Origin: Symbiodinium natans
Taxonomy: Eukaryota; Sar; Dinophyceae; Suessiales; Symbiodiniaceae
NCBI GenBank assembly: GCA_905221605.1
Contig: CAJNDS010002259.1
Coordinates: 248,001-312,000 of the forward strand
Direction: 5' to 3'
DNA length: 64,000 bases
Each line of letters begins with the position of its first letter. Position 1 is the stretch's first letter. Positions 13,610 to 25,712 of this stretch are shown here, piece by piece. Both the position numbers and the translations under genes were made by a program. Below the pieces are notes generated by a model that saw only the letters and a program-made list of their open reading frames with translations, was not told the origin of the DNA and did not search any database.

Positions 13610-13735
13610 GAAGTTTCATGGTTAGGTATAAGTGGGGTTATCAGTACCCTAAATGAGGTTTTGACCCGTTAGAATTATAGCTACCTGACTTCTCACCCGC
13701 TCATAACTACCCCATGAGCCTCCAAGTCTATTGTT
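13610..13735. mobile_element. MITE-like family D (TTCATGG...CCATGA.CCTCCAAGT)
   Basis: Starts GAAGTTTCATGGTTAGGTAT and ends with the inverse-like ATAACTACCCCATGAGCCTCC. Similar inverted-repeat blocks lie near 51600-51715, 58245-58460, 61180-61310 and 63220-63300. Non-coding and AT-richer than its surroundings. Confidence 0.5.
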
Positions 13736-14171
13736 TACGTCAGAACCCCAAAAAAAGCATCAAGCACATTCTTCCTTATAAGGGTATAATGTTAAGGATT
13801 ATTCTCTTTTTCTTGTAAAGGTTAATATAAGGTATGGTTCTCTTTATTTTTCCGGTGGTTCCTAAGCAAACAGGAGAAGTAGGCACGCCAGGCGTGTCAT
13901 GTTCAGTGTTGCACCTAAAGGGCTCTCCAAACCCGACGCGAACACCCCTCCGAGACCCGCCCCGCCCCCACCCTCCCTAAACCCTATAAACCCTAAACCC
14001 TAAACCCTGAACCCTGAACCCTGAACCCTGAACCCTAAACCCTAAACCCTAAACCCTAAACCCTAAATCCTAAACCCTAAACCCTAAACCCTAAACCCTA
14101 AACCCTAAACCCTATAAACCCTAAACCCCCCCCCTACACCCCCAAACCCCAAAAGACCCAAACTTCAAGGT

Positions 14172-14240
14172 CCAGTCTGACGCGACGGATGGCCAGCGGA
14201 CGCCGCCCAACATCCAGGAGCTACAGGCCTGGCTGTTTTT
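14172..14240 (+). CDS. Exon-like island (unknown protein)
   Basis: Open plus-strand stretch reading KVQSDATDGQRTPPNIQELQ then AWL, squeezed between a CCCTAAA tract and a TTTAGGG tract. Codons are GC-rich at third positions. Boundaries are not exact. Confidence 0.45.
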
Positions 14241-15215
14241 GGGGTTTAGGGTTTAGGGTTTAGGGTTTAGGGTTCAGGGTTCAGGGTTTAGGGTTTAGGG
14301 TTTAGGGTTTAGGGTTTAGGGTTTAGGGTTCAGGATTTAGGGTTTAGGGACTACAAGTAGGGCAACTCCATTCACACCTTGGCTGTAGCCTTACTTGCAG
14401 ATTTTTTTTTTGTTTGGGGGGGGGGGGGGGGGGGCTGTCTTGCGTATGGGAGGCCGTTCGAAGTTCGGGCTCAAGGGCTTAGCGGGTCTCGGATTTAGGG
14501 TTTAGGGTGTAGGTTTTGGGGTTTCGGGTTTAGGGTTTAGGGCTCAGGGTTTAGGGTTTAGTGCTTGGGGTTTGGGGTTTAGGGTTTTAGGGGGTTAAAA
14601 GGCACTGCTATCTTGCTGCTTTGGGCTTAAGCAGTTTAGGGTTTGGGGCTTGGGCTCTTTAGGGTTTGGGCTGTTTCGGGTTTAGGGTTAGGCTGTTCCC
14701 TAAACCCTAAACCCTGAAGGCCCTGACACCCTAAGCCCCTCAGCCCTCGACCCTGGCTTGGTTCATGAAGGCCTTGCAGTCTGTGGTAGAACAGAAGCTT
14801 CCTTCCAGGCTCCAGGGTTATGGTTGTGTGGCTAGGATTTGGGGTTTAGGGTTTAGGGGGTTTTGGGGTTAGGAGTTTAGCGTTTTGGGGTTCTGGGTTT
14901 GGGGGTTTACGGTTTGGGAGTTTGGGGTTTTGGGCTTTAGGGTACTTGCAGTGGGCTAGTCTCACTTGGGGGGGGGCCTTCTAAGGACTAGGTACCCACG
15001 TGCCGAGCCCCCGATCCCCCAAGGAGCTGTTCCTGGGGTGAACCCTTACTACCATGAAGCTGCAAGCATGGGGTTTGAGTGCTAGATGGTGTTCAGGGCG
15101 ATTTTGCCGAATTCTGGGTTGATGTTTGTGGTTTAGGGTTTAGGGGGTTGAGCTTGTAGGGTTGTGGGTGTCTAGGGTCGGGGATTCAGGGTACCCTAAT
15201 CCCTCAACCCTAGAC

Positions 15216-15299
15216 CTTGAGAGAGTCATGGTTCGCGAGCACCGCAGCCGCTTCCAGTTTTCAGTGCATATCTGCACAATCCCCGGAAAGCGCCTGTTT
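15216..15299 (+). CDS. Exon-like island (unknown protein)
   Basis: Plus-strand stretch reading LERVMVREHRSRFQFSVHIC then TIPGKRLF, ending at a TTTAGGG tract. Strongly protein-like; family not recognised. Confidence 0.55.
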
Positions 15300-15819
15300 G
15301 GGGTTTAGGGTTTAGGGTTTAGGGATAGTCTAGGGGTCGGAATAGTTACGAATAGTATTCCATTAGGGTCTCTTTATAAGTATACTACAACACCTCCCCC
15401 AAATCCCTAATTGTTTAAGGCCCCTATATTACACTCTGAGGCTCTACGGGGTTTAGGCCCCTTTCGGGTCTGAGGGACTGCAGTGTAGGCTGGGTTGCCT
15501 TGAGGCAAGGAGTGTGTTCTGGCGTCTGAGACGAACATCACTGGTTGAGGGTTTAGGGCCAAGTGTAGTTTTTAGGGTTTAGGGTTTAGGGTTTAGGGCT
15601 TAGGGTTTAGGGTATTTAGGGTTTAGGGCTTCTATATAGGCAAGGAAAAAACAGGAGCCAGGTAAAAAAAAAAGCCAACTTCCTTTCGCATTCCGCACCT
15701 GCGCGAAAGTAGCGCCATGACCGGTTCAAAACCGCAGCAGCTCGGAGAATTTCTTGAAGGGGCCGTTCTGAAATAAGACATTCCGAGGTACGAGATGCGA
15801 ATGATTATCATTTGCCCAG

Positions 15820-15985
15820 GTTCTTAGTAGCTGAGTGAGCACACTCTACACTTTTTGGGGATACTATAATCCCCGATAGAACTGAAAGCGTACCTTTTTG
15901 GGATACTACAATCCCCTATAGAACTGAAAGTGTACTTTTTTGGGGGGGGGGGGGGGGGCTTATGACTTCAGCAACTGAGTCATTA
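15820..15985. mobile_element. MITE-like family F, copy 1
   Basis: Begins TTAGTAGCTGAGTGAGCA, contains two GAACTGAAAG(C/T)GTAC words, a 16-bp G run, and ends CTTATGACTTCAGCAACTGAG. A second copy lies at 61606-61712 with the same order of words. Ends are only partly inverted. Confidence 0.5.
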
Positions 15986-16501
15986 AAAGGGGTCGGAAAC
16001 CCGAATCACTAAGCCCTAGATGCCCGAGACCCACGTAGTGCCGCCCCAACAACCCCCTTGCCCAAAACCCCTTAGAAGGCCCCTCACTCCAGGCTACCCG
16101 AACGCTGATGCTGACCCTAGCATCTTAAGCCCAACCCTAAACCCTAAGCCCTAACTCCTAAGTCCCAAGGTCTCGACCCCGAGAAAACCCCTTCAGGCCT
16201 ACAGCCTAATCCCCAAACCTTAGATCCCCTAAGCGACCAACTCCTAAGCCCCATGAGAAGCCTTAACATCTAAGCCCCAAAAAAAAGAGAACCCTCAGAC
16301 GACACGCGTCCGAAACTCTAAGCCAGCAGTACCTGTGACTACCAAACCCTACAAGTTAGCAGGTTAGAACATCCCTAAATAGAGTGCGGAACCCCCAAAA
16401 TTAGTAGGCAAATGGAGCCCCTGATAAACCCTGAACCCCAAACCTAGACCCTGAACCCTGAACGCTAAACCCTGAACCCCAAACCCTAAACCCTTGAACC
16501 C

Positions 16502-16585
16502 AGGATCGCACGGCTGGATGGAAACTTGCCGCAGAGCGTGGCCAGCGTTCTGGACACGACTCCCCCACCCTGGCCACCCTACCGA
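16502..16585 (+). CDS. Exon-like island (unknown protein)
   Basis: Plus-strand stretch reading RIARLDGNLPQSVASVLDTT then PPPWPPY, preceded by a CCCAG acceptor-like site. Protein-like; family not recognised. Confidence 0.5.
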
Positions 16586-17212
16586 AAGATATGGAAATTG
16601 TCCTACACCCTGCTAGGGTTTAATTAGGGTTTCGGGTTTAGGGTTGAGGGTGACAGGGTTGAGGGTACCTCACACCCTTAGACCCTGAAATCCGAAGCCT
16701 CGCTCAATCCTTGCACCTCGCGCTATCAAAAGTGGCGCGTACACCTTGAGTCAGATTGTCATGGTTTGCCCTATACCCCCCTCTATACTACCCCCCCCCC
16801 CCCCCAGGTTCCTCCCATAATTAAGGCTATTTAGTGATAATTAAGCCCAATGAAGGTTATTTAAGGGGGGAACCCAGGCGGGGTAGAACAGAAGGGGGGT
16901 AGTAGGGAACCCATGAGATTGCCTTCCTAACATGGAAGAAGAGTAGGATCTCCTGCGCAGGGGAGGGACCCCGAGTTGCCAGGCAGAAGGCCAACTTAGA
17001 AGGCAGCTCTGTTCAATTCCGAACCTTAGGGTTTGGGGTTTAGGGTTTAGGGTTTAGGGTTTAGGGTTTAGGGCTTAGGGTTCTTAAGCCGCAAAACGAG
17101 ATAGGATCTTGCCGACAGTCTTGGTGAGTGTTTAACAAGTTCCTTGTGTAAAACGGTATATCTTGTTTGGGGGGGGAGACCAAGAATGAACATCCGACCT
17201 CCGATCTTGGGG

Positions 17213-17272
17213 GAGGACCGTCACGAGCTTGACATGGAGCTTCTGCTGGAAGAGCAGCTCTTCTTTGTGATA
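17213..17272 (+). CDS. Exon-like island (unknown protein)
   Basis: Plus-strand stretch reading EDRHELDMELLLEEQLFFVI, acidic and probably helical. Flanked by poly-G and by a GCTGGG sequence. Family not recognised. Confidence 0.5.
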
Positions 17273-17624
17273 GCTGGGTAGCATTTCACATTCTTAAGGG
17301 TACCTAATATTAAACCCAATAAGGAATAACAAAATCAATCTTTATTACTATCCCAAGAATGAACAAGCCTTGGCAGCAGAAGAACTCTTAGGGGCTGGGT
17401 AGTTCACCTTTAAACCTTTTTGGTGATATTTACCATCCTATTACAAAAAACACGGATGCGGTTTTTTGGGCTGGGGTGTTCAGCCCCTAAGAACTGAGGT
17501 GTTCAGGCCTTAGGGCTGGTGATGTTGCCAAAAGAACCCTACACCTCAAAACCTTCAACCCTAAACCCTAAACCCTAAACTCTAAACCCTAAACCCGAAA
17601 CCCGAAACCCTAAACCCTGAGTTC

Positions 17625-17690
17625 TAATGCCGCCCAGGCCTTTGCGCTTCGAGGGTTGAAGTCGCGGTGTGGGGTTGTCCTGGACCCTAA
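17625..17690 (+). CDS. Exon-like island (unknown protein)
   Basis: Plus-strand stretch reading NAAQAFALRGLKSRCGVVL between telomere-like tracts. Boundaries uncertain. Confidence 0.4.
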
Positions 17691-18681
17691 GCCCCAACAC
17701 AGTGGTCTCCTGGGTTGGGTCTTCATTCCCATTGGGTTTAGGGTTTAGGGTTTAGGGTTTAGGGTTTAGGGTTTAGGGTTTAGGGTTTAGGGTTTAGGGT
17801 GTAGGGTCCTAGGTGACTCTGGGATTTAGACATGTAGTGAGGAATCAGGTGCCCAAAGCACAGTCTGGTTTGCACTATGGTGTTTTGCTTGGACAATTCA
17901 TAACAATGCCACAAGTGGATCCTCCTAAATACATTGCCTGCGTCCTGTTCAAGGCTTTAGAGTTTAGAGTCACCGCAGGACGTTGCCTCAGGGTTTATCC
18001 TTTAGCTAGGGTTATGCAGAGTGTGGGGCACAAGAAAAAGAAGCATTCTTGAAGTTGTTATTGGGGCGGGCGGGGGGGGGGGGGGCCTTCGACGCTGATC
18101 CCATGGTCTATCCCTTTAAGGGACCCTAAGAACACCACCATGTGCTTTTGATCTTAAGTCCTCGTACCACCCAAAGTTTCAACCCGACAGTCCCCACACA
18201 CCTATCCTCAAGCCTGAAACCCTAAAACCTTCCAAAACCTGGACGCCAGACTCTCTAAAACCCCAAACTTGGTATGTTACCCCTTATACTCTCCGTATCT
18301 AGGATTGTTAGTATAAGGGGGAAGACCCCAACCCTAAACCCTAGACCCTATAAACGCTACCTCTGGAGCAGCCGCTACACCCTCACAAGGGGCACTTCGT
18401 TTCCAAGCCCGAGCCCTAAACCCTAGAAAAATAGCCACAGCCTATAAACCCGCAAACCGTAAAGCTCCAAGCCTGTGGTTTAGTGTTTAGGTTTTTGGGA
18501 AGCTCTGAACCTTAAATCTCACTCCCCTCCAGCGGCCCTGCAAGGGAGGGGACCCATTTCATTTGGAACCACTACCTGCTTAGGGTTCGGGATTAAGGTT
18601 TAGGGTTTAGGGTTTAGGGCTTAGGGCTTAGGGCTTAGGGCTTGGGGTTTAGGGTTTAGGGTTTAAAGCATAGGGAGCCAG

Positions 18682-18765
18682 AAGCAGAGGCATCGAAATC
18701 TCATCGCCCGCGCCAGCGACGCCCTCCGACGGGCTCTGCAAGAAGGGTCGGATGGCCTGCGATTG
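18682..18765 (+). CDS. Exon-like island (unknown protein)
   Basis: Plus-strand stretch reading KQRHRNLIARASDALRRALQ then EGSDGLRL. Basic, helical, strongly protein-like. Confidence 0.55.
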
Positions 18766-19607
18766 GTCTTCTAAAGCCGCCTAAACCCTAAACCCGCCTA
18801 AACCCTCCTAAGCCCTAAACCCTAAACCCTAAACCCTAAACCCTTAGCCCTAAACAACCCGACAGCCCGACGGCCTTAAAGACACCCAAAGCCTAACGCC
18901 GAAACCGGTGACAGGAAGCCCAGTCACGGCCTACGCCAAATCACAATCAGACCCAGGCGCTCTTAAGCCCGACAGTAGAAGCCCTAAAGCCCTAAGCCCC
19001 GAACCCGAAACCCCAAAACCATAGAACCTCAAACCCTCAACACCCAAACCCTCGAATCGCTGAACCTCACCAGCCCAAACCCCAAACCCTGAGCCCTAAA
19101 ACCCCAGTATCCCAAAAATCCTGAAACGCCTCAACCGTTAACTTGCCCGTGAGTGCACTTCACACCTTAGGAACCCACTGCTCTTGAACCCTGGTGCTTC
19201 GAAGTCTGGATTAGGGGTTTCAGGTTTAAGGCTTTAGGGGTTAGGGCTCGGGTCCTACCCAAACCTTGGAGCTTTCGGGTTCGGGGTTGATGGGAAATGT
19301 ATGTGGCTTAGGGCATGTTCGGCTCAGGGCATATGAGGGGTTTAGGGTTCAGGCTTTAGGGTTTAGGGTTTAGCGATTTTGGGTTTGGGGGTGTAGGGTT
19401 TAGGGTTTAGGGTTTAGGGATTAGGGCTTTCAGGGTTCTTCGGGCTTGTGTTGCGGAGTGGTGCGGCTTAGAAGGAGCCAGAGTAGGAGTCCCTTTGTAC
19501 GAACTGCTTTTTGTTGATAAGAAAGGGTAACCCGTTATTCCTAGGCTACTCTTGGACCCTATAGACCCTACGCCCTAATTCAGTCCCTAAACACCCAAAT
19601 TCTTGAG

Positions 19608-19711
19608 ACGACGCAACGCGAAGGTCCAAGGACCTTGCGGAGAAGCCCACCGTGCGCTCGGAAGAGACATTCTACATGGGCACGGAGGAGGAGCCTTGGA
19701 GATCAGTTTGG
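19608..19711 (+). CDS. Exon-like island (unknown protein)
   Basis: Plus-strand stretch reading DATRRSKDLAEKPTVRSEET then FYMGTEEEPWRSVW, running into a TTTAGG tract. Strongly protein-like; no domain recognised. Confidence 0.55.
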
Positions 19712-19904
19712 TTTAGGGGGCTTCTGAGGGGGTTGGAGTTTAGGGGCTTGTGTAAACCCTAAATCCTCAACCCTAAGCCCTAAATGGCTTAAACTCCAAA
19801 CCCTAAACCCCAAACCCTAAACCCTAAACCCTAAACCCTAAACCCTAAACCCTAAACCCTAAACCCTAAACCCTAAACCCTAAACCCTAAACCCTAAGCA
19901 AGGG

Positions 19905-19978
19905 CCATGCCATCACCAGAGCCATCTGAGCCCCCTGCTTCCTTAAGGCCTCAACACCAGAAGGTGCCAGTATACATG
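19905..19978 (+). CDS. Exon-like island, Pro-rich
   Basis: Plus-strand stretch reading AMPSPEPSEPPASLRPQHQK then VPVYM, between a long CCCTAAA tract and a TTTAGGG tract. Low-complexity linker-like protein. Confidence 0.4.
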
Positions 19979-20063
19979 GTTAAGGGTTTAGGGTTTAGGG
20001 TTTAGGGTTTAATGGTTTAGGACATACAAAGGGCTTTTTCGGGTGTTTACGGTGGGGTTTCAG

Positions 20064-20141
20064 GATGAATCTTGTGCTTCCGCCAGTGCCATCGAAGGAC
20101 TTCGAGAAGCCCAGCGACGCCGCTGACGCGTACGCATCCAG
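20064..20141 (+). CDS. Exon-like island with splice-like ends
   Basis: Follows a TTTCAG acceptor-like site, reads MNLVLPPVPSKDFEKPSDAA then DAYAS, and ends CCAG|GTCTGTGG, a good GT donor. Its 3' end overlaps the start of the 1,298-bp duplicated segment. Confidence 0.5.
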
Positions 20142-21436
20142 GTCTGTGGGTGAAGCCTATCCCTAAAAGACTTCCCCCCCCCCCCCCCACCCCCTCTCTT
20201 CTTCTCTTTAAACCCTAAACCCTACACCCTAAACCCTAAATCTCGAGACTGCTTCCTTGTTCCTTGTTGCAAGCAGTGGGCAGATGCGAGTCGAAATGGG
20301 GAGCGGTTTGCTTCCTGGCTCTTCGTAGGGAACTATGGGGAGTCGGTACCCCTATAGAAACCCTTGGGTGATTAACAGGTATCTCTATATGCAAAATATA
20401 TGTATATATATATATGTGGATATGCTTGTTCTTTCTTTTGGAGATTGAAAGCGAGAGAGAGAGAGAGAGAGAGAGAGAGGGTTTCAAGCAGCGTGTTCAG
20501 TGGTCAGCGAAAGACGACGCTCGGCGTGCCAAGCCCCAAACCCTGGATCCCCAAACCCGAAACCAACAAGCCCTACAGCGCTAAAACCCTAAGCCTCAAC
20601 ACCCTAAGTCCCCGTCCCCAAATCCCGAATCCCACCCCCCTACATCCCCAATCCCTACGTCCCGAAGTCCAACTCCAAATCCGCAACACAAAACCCTAAA
20701 TCCTAGCTCCCTGCGTCCCTGGACTCAGGCCTACGGAGGACTCCGACAGCCCCAAGCCGAAGGTGGGCCATGCCGTGGTTTAGGGTTTAGGGTTCAGGGT
20801 TTAGGGTTTATAGGGGCTTGGGTTTAGGGTCGAGGGTTTGGCTGCGGGTGTAGGGTTTTGGGGCTTGAGAAAGTCTGGGTTTTCGGGCTTCGTCGGGTGT
20901 AGGGCTTTGGGTTTTAGGATTTTGGGCTTAGGGTGTAGGGTTTAGGACTTGGGGTTTTAGGGTTTAGTGTTGAGGGCCGGCTTTTGTGGAGGGCTTAGGG
21001 TTAAGGGCTTAGGGGGGCTTTAACAAAAACGGATTAGGACTGCAGTGGACATGAACCGCTGCGGTTCAGGGTTTAGGGTTTTGGGACCCTACTTCAGCGA
21101 TAGGGACTAATTACGTTTTAGAGCTAAGGGCTCACACTTCCCAGCCTGCCAGCCTTAAGTCCCGAAAACCTTCAAGCCCGAGGAGCCTTTTAAGCCCTAG
21201 CTAACCCCTGTGAACCCGAAAAATTCCCTGCCTCTGGCCCCTGCAAAGATATAGGCTGTAAACCCCGAAAACACTAAAAGTAGATACCCCAAATCCTGAA
21301 CCCCAAGCCCTCTCTTACCCCAAGCCCTAGACCCTAAACCCTACAGCCCTGCCTGTCAGGTTCCGTTCGAGCCCATGGTTTCAGAGGCGCCATCGCGCAG
21401 GAGCTCCAGTTGGCCGGGGGGTTTACGGTGTAGGGT
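20139..21436. repeat. 1,298-bp segment, exact copy 1 (left of gap)
   Basis: This segment is repeated exactly, as far as I compared, at 21537-22834 (offset 1,398 bp). It contains a poly-C run, a (GA)n microsatellite near 20452-20478, degenerate telomere-like repeat and an exon-like island near 21362-21417. Because the two copies abut a 100-N gap, they probably represent one genomic segment assembled twice. Confidence 0.9.
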
Positions 21437-21536
21437 NNNNNNNNNNNNNNNNNNNNNNNNNNNNNNNNNNNNNNNNNNNNNNNNNNNNNNNNNNNNNNNN
21501 NNNNNNNNNNNNNNNNNNNNNNNNNNNNNNNNNNNN
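21437..21536. other. Assembly gap (100 N)
   Basis: A run of exactly 100 N, the conventional scaffold-gap placeholder, so its real length is unknown. The translated frame across it is an artefact. Confidence 0.99.
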
Positions 21537-22834
21537 CAGGTCTGTGGGTGAAGCCTATCCCTAAAAGACTTCCCCCCCCCCCCCCCACCCCCTCTCTTCT
21601 TCTCTTTAAACCCTAAACCCTACACCCTAAACCCTAAATCTCGAGACTGCTTCCTTGTTCCTTGTTGCAAGCAGTGGGCAGATGCGAGTCGAAATGGGGA
21701 GCGGTTTGCTTCCTGGCTCTTCGTAGGGAACTATGGGGAGTCGGTACCCCTATAGAAACCCTTGGGTGATTAACAGGTATCTCTATATGCAAAATATATG
21801 TATATATATATATGTGGATATGCTTGTTCTTTCTTTTGGAGATTGAAAGCGAGAGAGAGAGAGAGAGAGAGAGAGAGGGTTTCAAGCAGCGTGTTCAGTG
21901 GTCAGCGAAAGACGACGCTCGGCGTGCCAAGCCCCAAACCCTGGATCCCCAAACCCGAAACCAACAAGCCCTACAGCGCTAAAACCCTAAGCCTCAACAC
22001 CCTAAGTCCCCGTCCCCAAATCCCGAATCCCACCCCCCTACATCCCCAATCCCTACGTCCCGAAGTCCAACTCCAAATCCGCAACACAAAACCCTAAATC
22101 CTAGCTCCCTGCGTCCCTGGACTCAGGCCTACGGAGGACTCCGACAGCCCCAAGCCGAAGGTGGGCCATGCCGTGGTTTAGGGTTTAGGGTTCAGGGTTT
22201 AGGGTTTATAGGGGCTTGGGTTTAGGGTCGAGGGTTTGGCTGCGGGTGTAGGGTTTTGGGGCTTGAGAAAGTCTGGGTTTTCGGGCTTCGTCGGGTGTAG
22301 GGCTTTGGGTTTTAGGATTTTGGGCTTAGGGTGTAGGGTTTAGGACTTGGGGTTTTAGGGTTTAGTGTTGAGGGCCGGCTTTTGTGGAGGGCTTAGGGTT
22401 AAGGGCTTAGGGGGGCTTTAACAAAAACGGATTAGGACTGCAGTGGACATGAACCGCTGCGGTTCAGGGTTTAGGGTTTTGGGACCCTACTTCAGCGATA
22501 GGGACTAATTACGTTTTAGAGCTAAGGGCTCACACTTCCCAGCCTGCCAGCCTTAAGTCCCGAAAACCTTCAAGCCCGAGGAGCCTTTTAAGCCCTAGCT
22601 AACCCCTGTGAACCCGAAAAATTCCCTGCCTCTGGCCCCTGCAAAGATATAGGCTGTAAACCCCGAAAACACTAAAAGTAGATACCCCAAATCCTGAACC
22701 CCAAGCCCTCTCTTACCCCAAGCCCTAGACCCTAAACCCTACAGCCCTGCCTGTCAGGTTCCGTTCGAGCCCATGGTTTCAGAGGCGCCATCGCGCAGGA
22801 GCTCCAGTTGGCCGGGGGGTTTACGGTGTAGGGT
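21537..22834. repeat. 1,298-bp segment, exact copy 2 (right of gap)
   Basis: Begins CAGGTCTGTGGGTGAAGCC directly after the N run and ends GTTTACGGTGTAGGGT, the same words that start and end the left copy. Beyond 22834 the telomere-like repeat continues. Confidence 0.9.
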
Positions 22835-23134
22835 TTAGGGTTTAGGGTTCAGGGTGTATGCTTGAGTACAAGGGGTTCCTATCATGAGCTCGTTAGGGAA
22901 TAGACCTGTGACCCATGTCAGAAACTCGGCTCGACCTTCGGTCTGAGTCTAGTTACCACTAAACCCGAGGACCTGACATTGGTTTTCGGGAGGTCTTAAG
23001 AACCCAACCACGTGGTAACTGGATGCCCAGGGTTAAGCACCGGGGGGGGTGGGGGGTACATGTTGGAAGTCTGATCAACAATTCCGGCTTCAAGTCTAAA
23101 AGAACAGCTTCTTCGGCCGAAGGGCCGTTTCCAT

Positions 23135-23270
23135 CACATGTGACCCAGAGACCTGGAAACGCGGAAGTACGCGTACAATCTGTCGCAAAGAGGCAGCCGG
23201 AATTTTGAGAAGCATGAAGCGCACAACCATTCAGCCCAACCATGAATTGATGACGATGATGATGATTGGG
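23135..23270 (+). CDS. Exon-like island (unknown protein)
   Basis: Plus-strand stretch reading TCDPETWKRGSTRTICRKEA then AGILRSMKRTTIQPNHELMT. It runs directly into a family-B MITE at 23267. Protein-like; family not recognised. Confidence 0.4.
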
Positions 23271-23370
23271 GATGTTCCACCTTATACTATCAGTCCTTAA
23301 TAAGGATTATAATAAGGGGTACTATAACCCCTCTTAAGGACTGTTAGAATGAGGGGGAACATCCCAAATG
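23267..23370. mobile_element. MITE-like family B, full copy
   Basis: Ends are GGGGATGTTCC...CAGTCCTTAA and inverse TTAAGGACTGTTAG...GGAACATCCC, about 100 bp long, non-coding. A second full copy lies at 53525-53621, and right-end fragments at 41868-41942 and 46650-46711. Confidence 0.7.
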
Positions 23371-23619
23371 ATGATGACCATGATGATGCTGACGGTGATA
23401 ATGCAGCTTCCAGCTGCAGCAGCAAGCAGCCGCTGTTTTTTCTGTTCACACCTACTCTTGGTTAAGAGCTATATAGTGAACATGAGCACTATCTATACGT
23501 AAAGTGCAAAAAAGTAACACTTATTATGTTCGAACACATCTAAGCACACCACGAATCATCAATTCAGTTCAACATGCTCCCTTGCATTTCATTGTCTAGC
23601 ATCCTCTGATGTATTGTTA

Positions 23620-23819
23620 TTTGTATGTACATACACACATGTATGTATGTATATATATATATATGGCACATAACCCCGAAACACTAAAAACTCACTGGGT
23701 GCCACGAAATCCTTTGTATCTCACAGAAAATCTTTAATTCAACAAACAACCTTCAAGCGTAGCCCACACACATATAAAAACATGTTTGTATATATGCATA
23801 TGTATATATATATATATAT

Positions 23820-23850
<31 letters not shown>

Positions 23851-23881
23851 CACGCATATACACATCTATCATCTATGCATG

Positions 23882-23914
<33 letters not shown>

Positions 23915-23945
23915 ACATATATACGTATAAATGTGTATATGTTCA
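23620..23945. repeat. (TA)n/(TG)n-rich microsatellite region
   Basis: Several (TATA)n, (CACA)n and (TGTG)n runs; the open frames rich in Tyr and Ile across it are artefacts. Confidence 0.85.
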
Positions 23946-23999
23946 GTCATCGAGCAGTTTTGGGTTTAGGGTTTAGGGTTTAGGGCCTTAGGGTTTGTT

Positions 24000-24050
24000 G
24001 ACGCGCTCATCTCGCTTCCCGATGCCAGTGCGGGAGTCGCCAATAAGACC
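24000..24050 (+). CDS. Exon-like island with donor
   Basis: Plus-strand stretch reading FVDALISLPDASAGVANKT, followed by CCG|GTAAATT, a plausible GT donor. Preceded by a TTTAGGG tract. Confidence 0.4.
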
Positions 24051-24331
24051 GGTAAATTCTGCTGCGTTGCATGCCCGAAAAGCAGGTAATGAAATACCGT
24101 TTTCACATGTTTTCATTAATTTGCTTAAAAGGAATATGTTGTGGCGGTTTTGCCGCCCTAGGTGTGTGATGGCTGTCCACGCTCGGGCCTAATACCTGCA
24201 TTTTCAGCTGCAGCTACATCTCTATTCCCTGAACCCTAAACCCTAAACCCTAAACCTGAAACCCAAACTCGAAAGCATGCCTTCTGCGCCTTATTTATCA
24301 CAGCAAGCCCTATAAGCCTAAAGCCCAGCCG

Positions 24332-24405
24332 ACCTCAACATGTTGACATGCAAGGAGTTTGAACGAGTCCCTCGCGCCAGGGACGCAGCTGCCAACAGGG
24401 TTTAG
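24332..24405 (+). CDS. Exon-like island (unknown protein)
   Basis: Plus-strand stretch reading DLNMLTCKEFERVPRARDAA then ANR, stopping at a TTTAGGG tract. Confidence 0.4.
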
Positions 24406-24903
24406 GGTGCAAGGTTTAGGGTGTCAGGTTTAGGGTTCAGGAATCCGGGTTTAGGATTTAAGATTCCACCTTCCGTTTGTAGGGAAGTAAGGATTTTTGG
24501 GTTGAGGGGTAAGGGTTTTGGAGCCCTAAACCCACAATCGTAGACTTTCAGGAAAGAGTCCATCGATCACAAAGTTGCGTCGGCTGGTTGACTAGACTTC
24601 GAGGTATTGGTTCTATAGGGTGCAGGGTTTAGGGTTTAGGGTTTAGGGTTTAGGGTTTAGGGTTTAGGGTTTAGGGTTTAGGCTTTATGGTTTAGGTATT
24701 GGTTGTTGGTATGGGGAAAGCTTGGTCGATGGAGCTTTGGCTTTATGGTTCCGTTTTTTAGGGCTCATCCCGATCTTCAGAGAGCGTCCTTGCCTGTGCT
24801 TTTGCCTCCTTGTCCTGTGAAGCTGTTTTGCGTTTTGTCACCAGAATTCAGTTGGGTGGTAAAGCCCTAAACCACAGCCTGCAGTCTGGACCCTGTAACC
24901 GCT

Positions 24904-24984
24904 GAGGGCAGCGAACATCAGGCCGAGCAAGAGTTGCCAGGCAGCAGATTCGACATGTGGAGTCGAGGCGGCAGATGTGTTTGG
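24904..24984 (+). CDS. Exon-like island (unknown protein)
   Basis: Plus-strand stretch reading EGSEHQAEQELPGSRFDMWS then RGGRCVW. This is the last plus-strand island before the 13.2-kb inverted-repeat-bounded block. Confidence 0.4.
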
Positions 24985-25427
24985 GGTTGTTGTGCCAATT
25001 TGGGGGTGGGGTTTACGGTATTAGGGGTAATTGCCTTACTGGGGTCCTTATGATGAAGGGGATCCTACAATTTGAGGGGGGTGGGGTATATTAGGGGTCC
25101 CTTATGATCGTAAACCCCCCCCCCCCCCCGCATTTTCATACTTCGATTGATGTCTGCGGCTTGGGGGGTTGAGGCTGAGGGCTTTGGGGGTACGAGTGCG
25201 CATGTCAAACCCTAAACCCGAAACAAAAACCGAAGAACCCGAAGAACCCTAAACCCTAAACCCTCAAGAGAGCCGAGGCTTGGGAAAGTTGAAGAAGCAG
25301 GTGCCCTGCCAGCAATTTGCTTCCCGATGTCTTTGCCAGGAATTGTAGGAAGGTAGGGAACCTCTATGGTCCAATATTTAAGGTCTAGCATACATATACT
25401 GATTGTTTACAGTTTCATTCGTTCATA

Positions 25428-25466
25428 TATATACCCTGTGCATCGAATATTGATTACAATCAATAT
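25428..25466 (+). repeat. Left terminal inverted repeat
   Basis: Runs TATATACCCTG...CAATCAATAT and contains an internal 9-bp palindrome, ATATTGATT-AC-AATCAATAT. It differs from the right end at two positions (25439 and 25442). Further AATCAATAT-like words continue to about 25610. Confidence 0.8.
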
Positions 25467-25712
25467 GGTTCGGCTCATATTGATTTCCGAGTTTTTTCAA
25501 TATAATAAATTGATTTCGGCGGGAAAAAAAATCAATATTTATGATCAGTTGAACCCAGACCAAAATCAATATATAAAATCAACCTGAGGAAGCGATGAAT
25601 TTTCAATATATATATATATATATATATCCTACACATGTGCATGTGCAAGATCAGCTCGGGCCAGTCATTTTTGCACACTCTCGCAGATGCAGCTGTTGCC
25701 CTTTCGCAAGGG

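Larger units (their letters stand above)
12720..25330. repeat. Degenerate telomere-like repeat domain with unique islands
   Basis: TTTAGGG and CCCTAAA heptamers in both orientations occupy much of this stretch, with long perfect runs (14030-14110, 17745-17805, 19800-19895, 24620-24690) and many decayed variants. The orientation switches many times, so this is interstitial repeat and not a chromosome end. Unique islands of 50-150 bp between the tracts often read as open plus-strand protein (listed separately). Confidence 0.9.
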
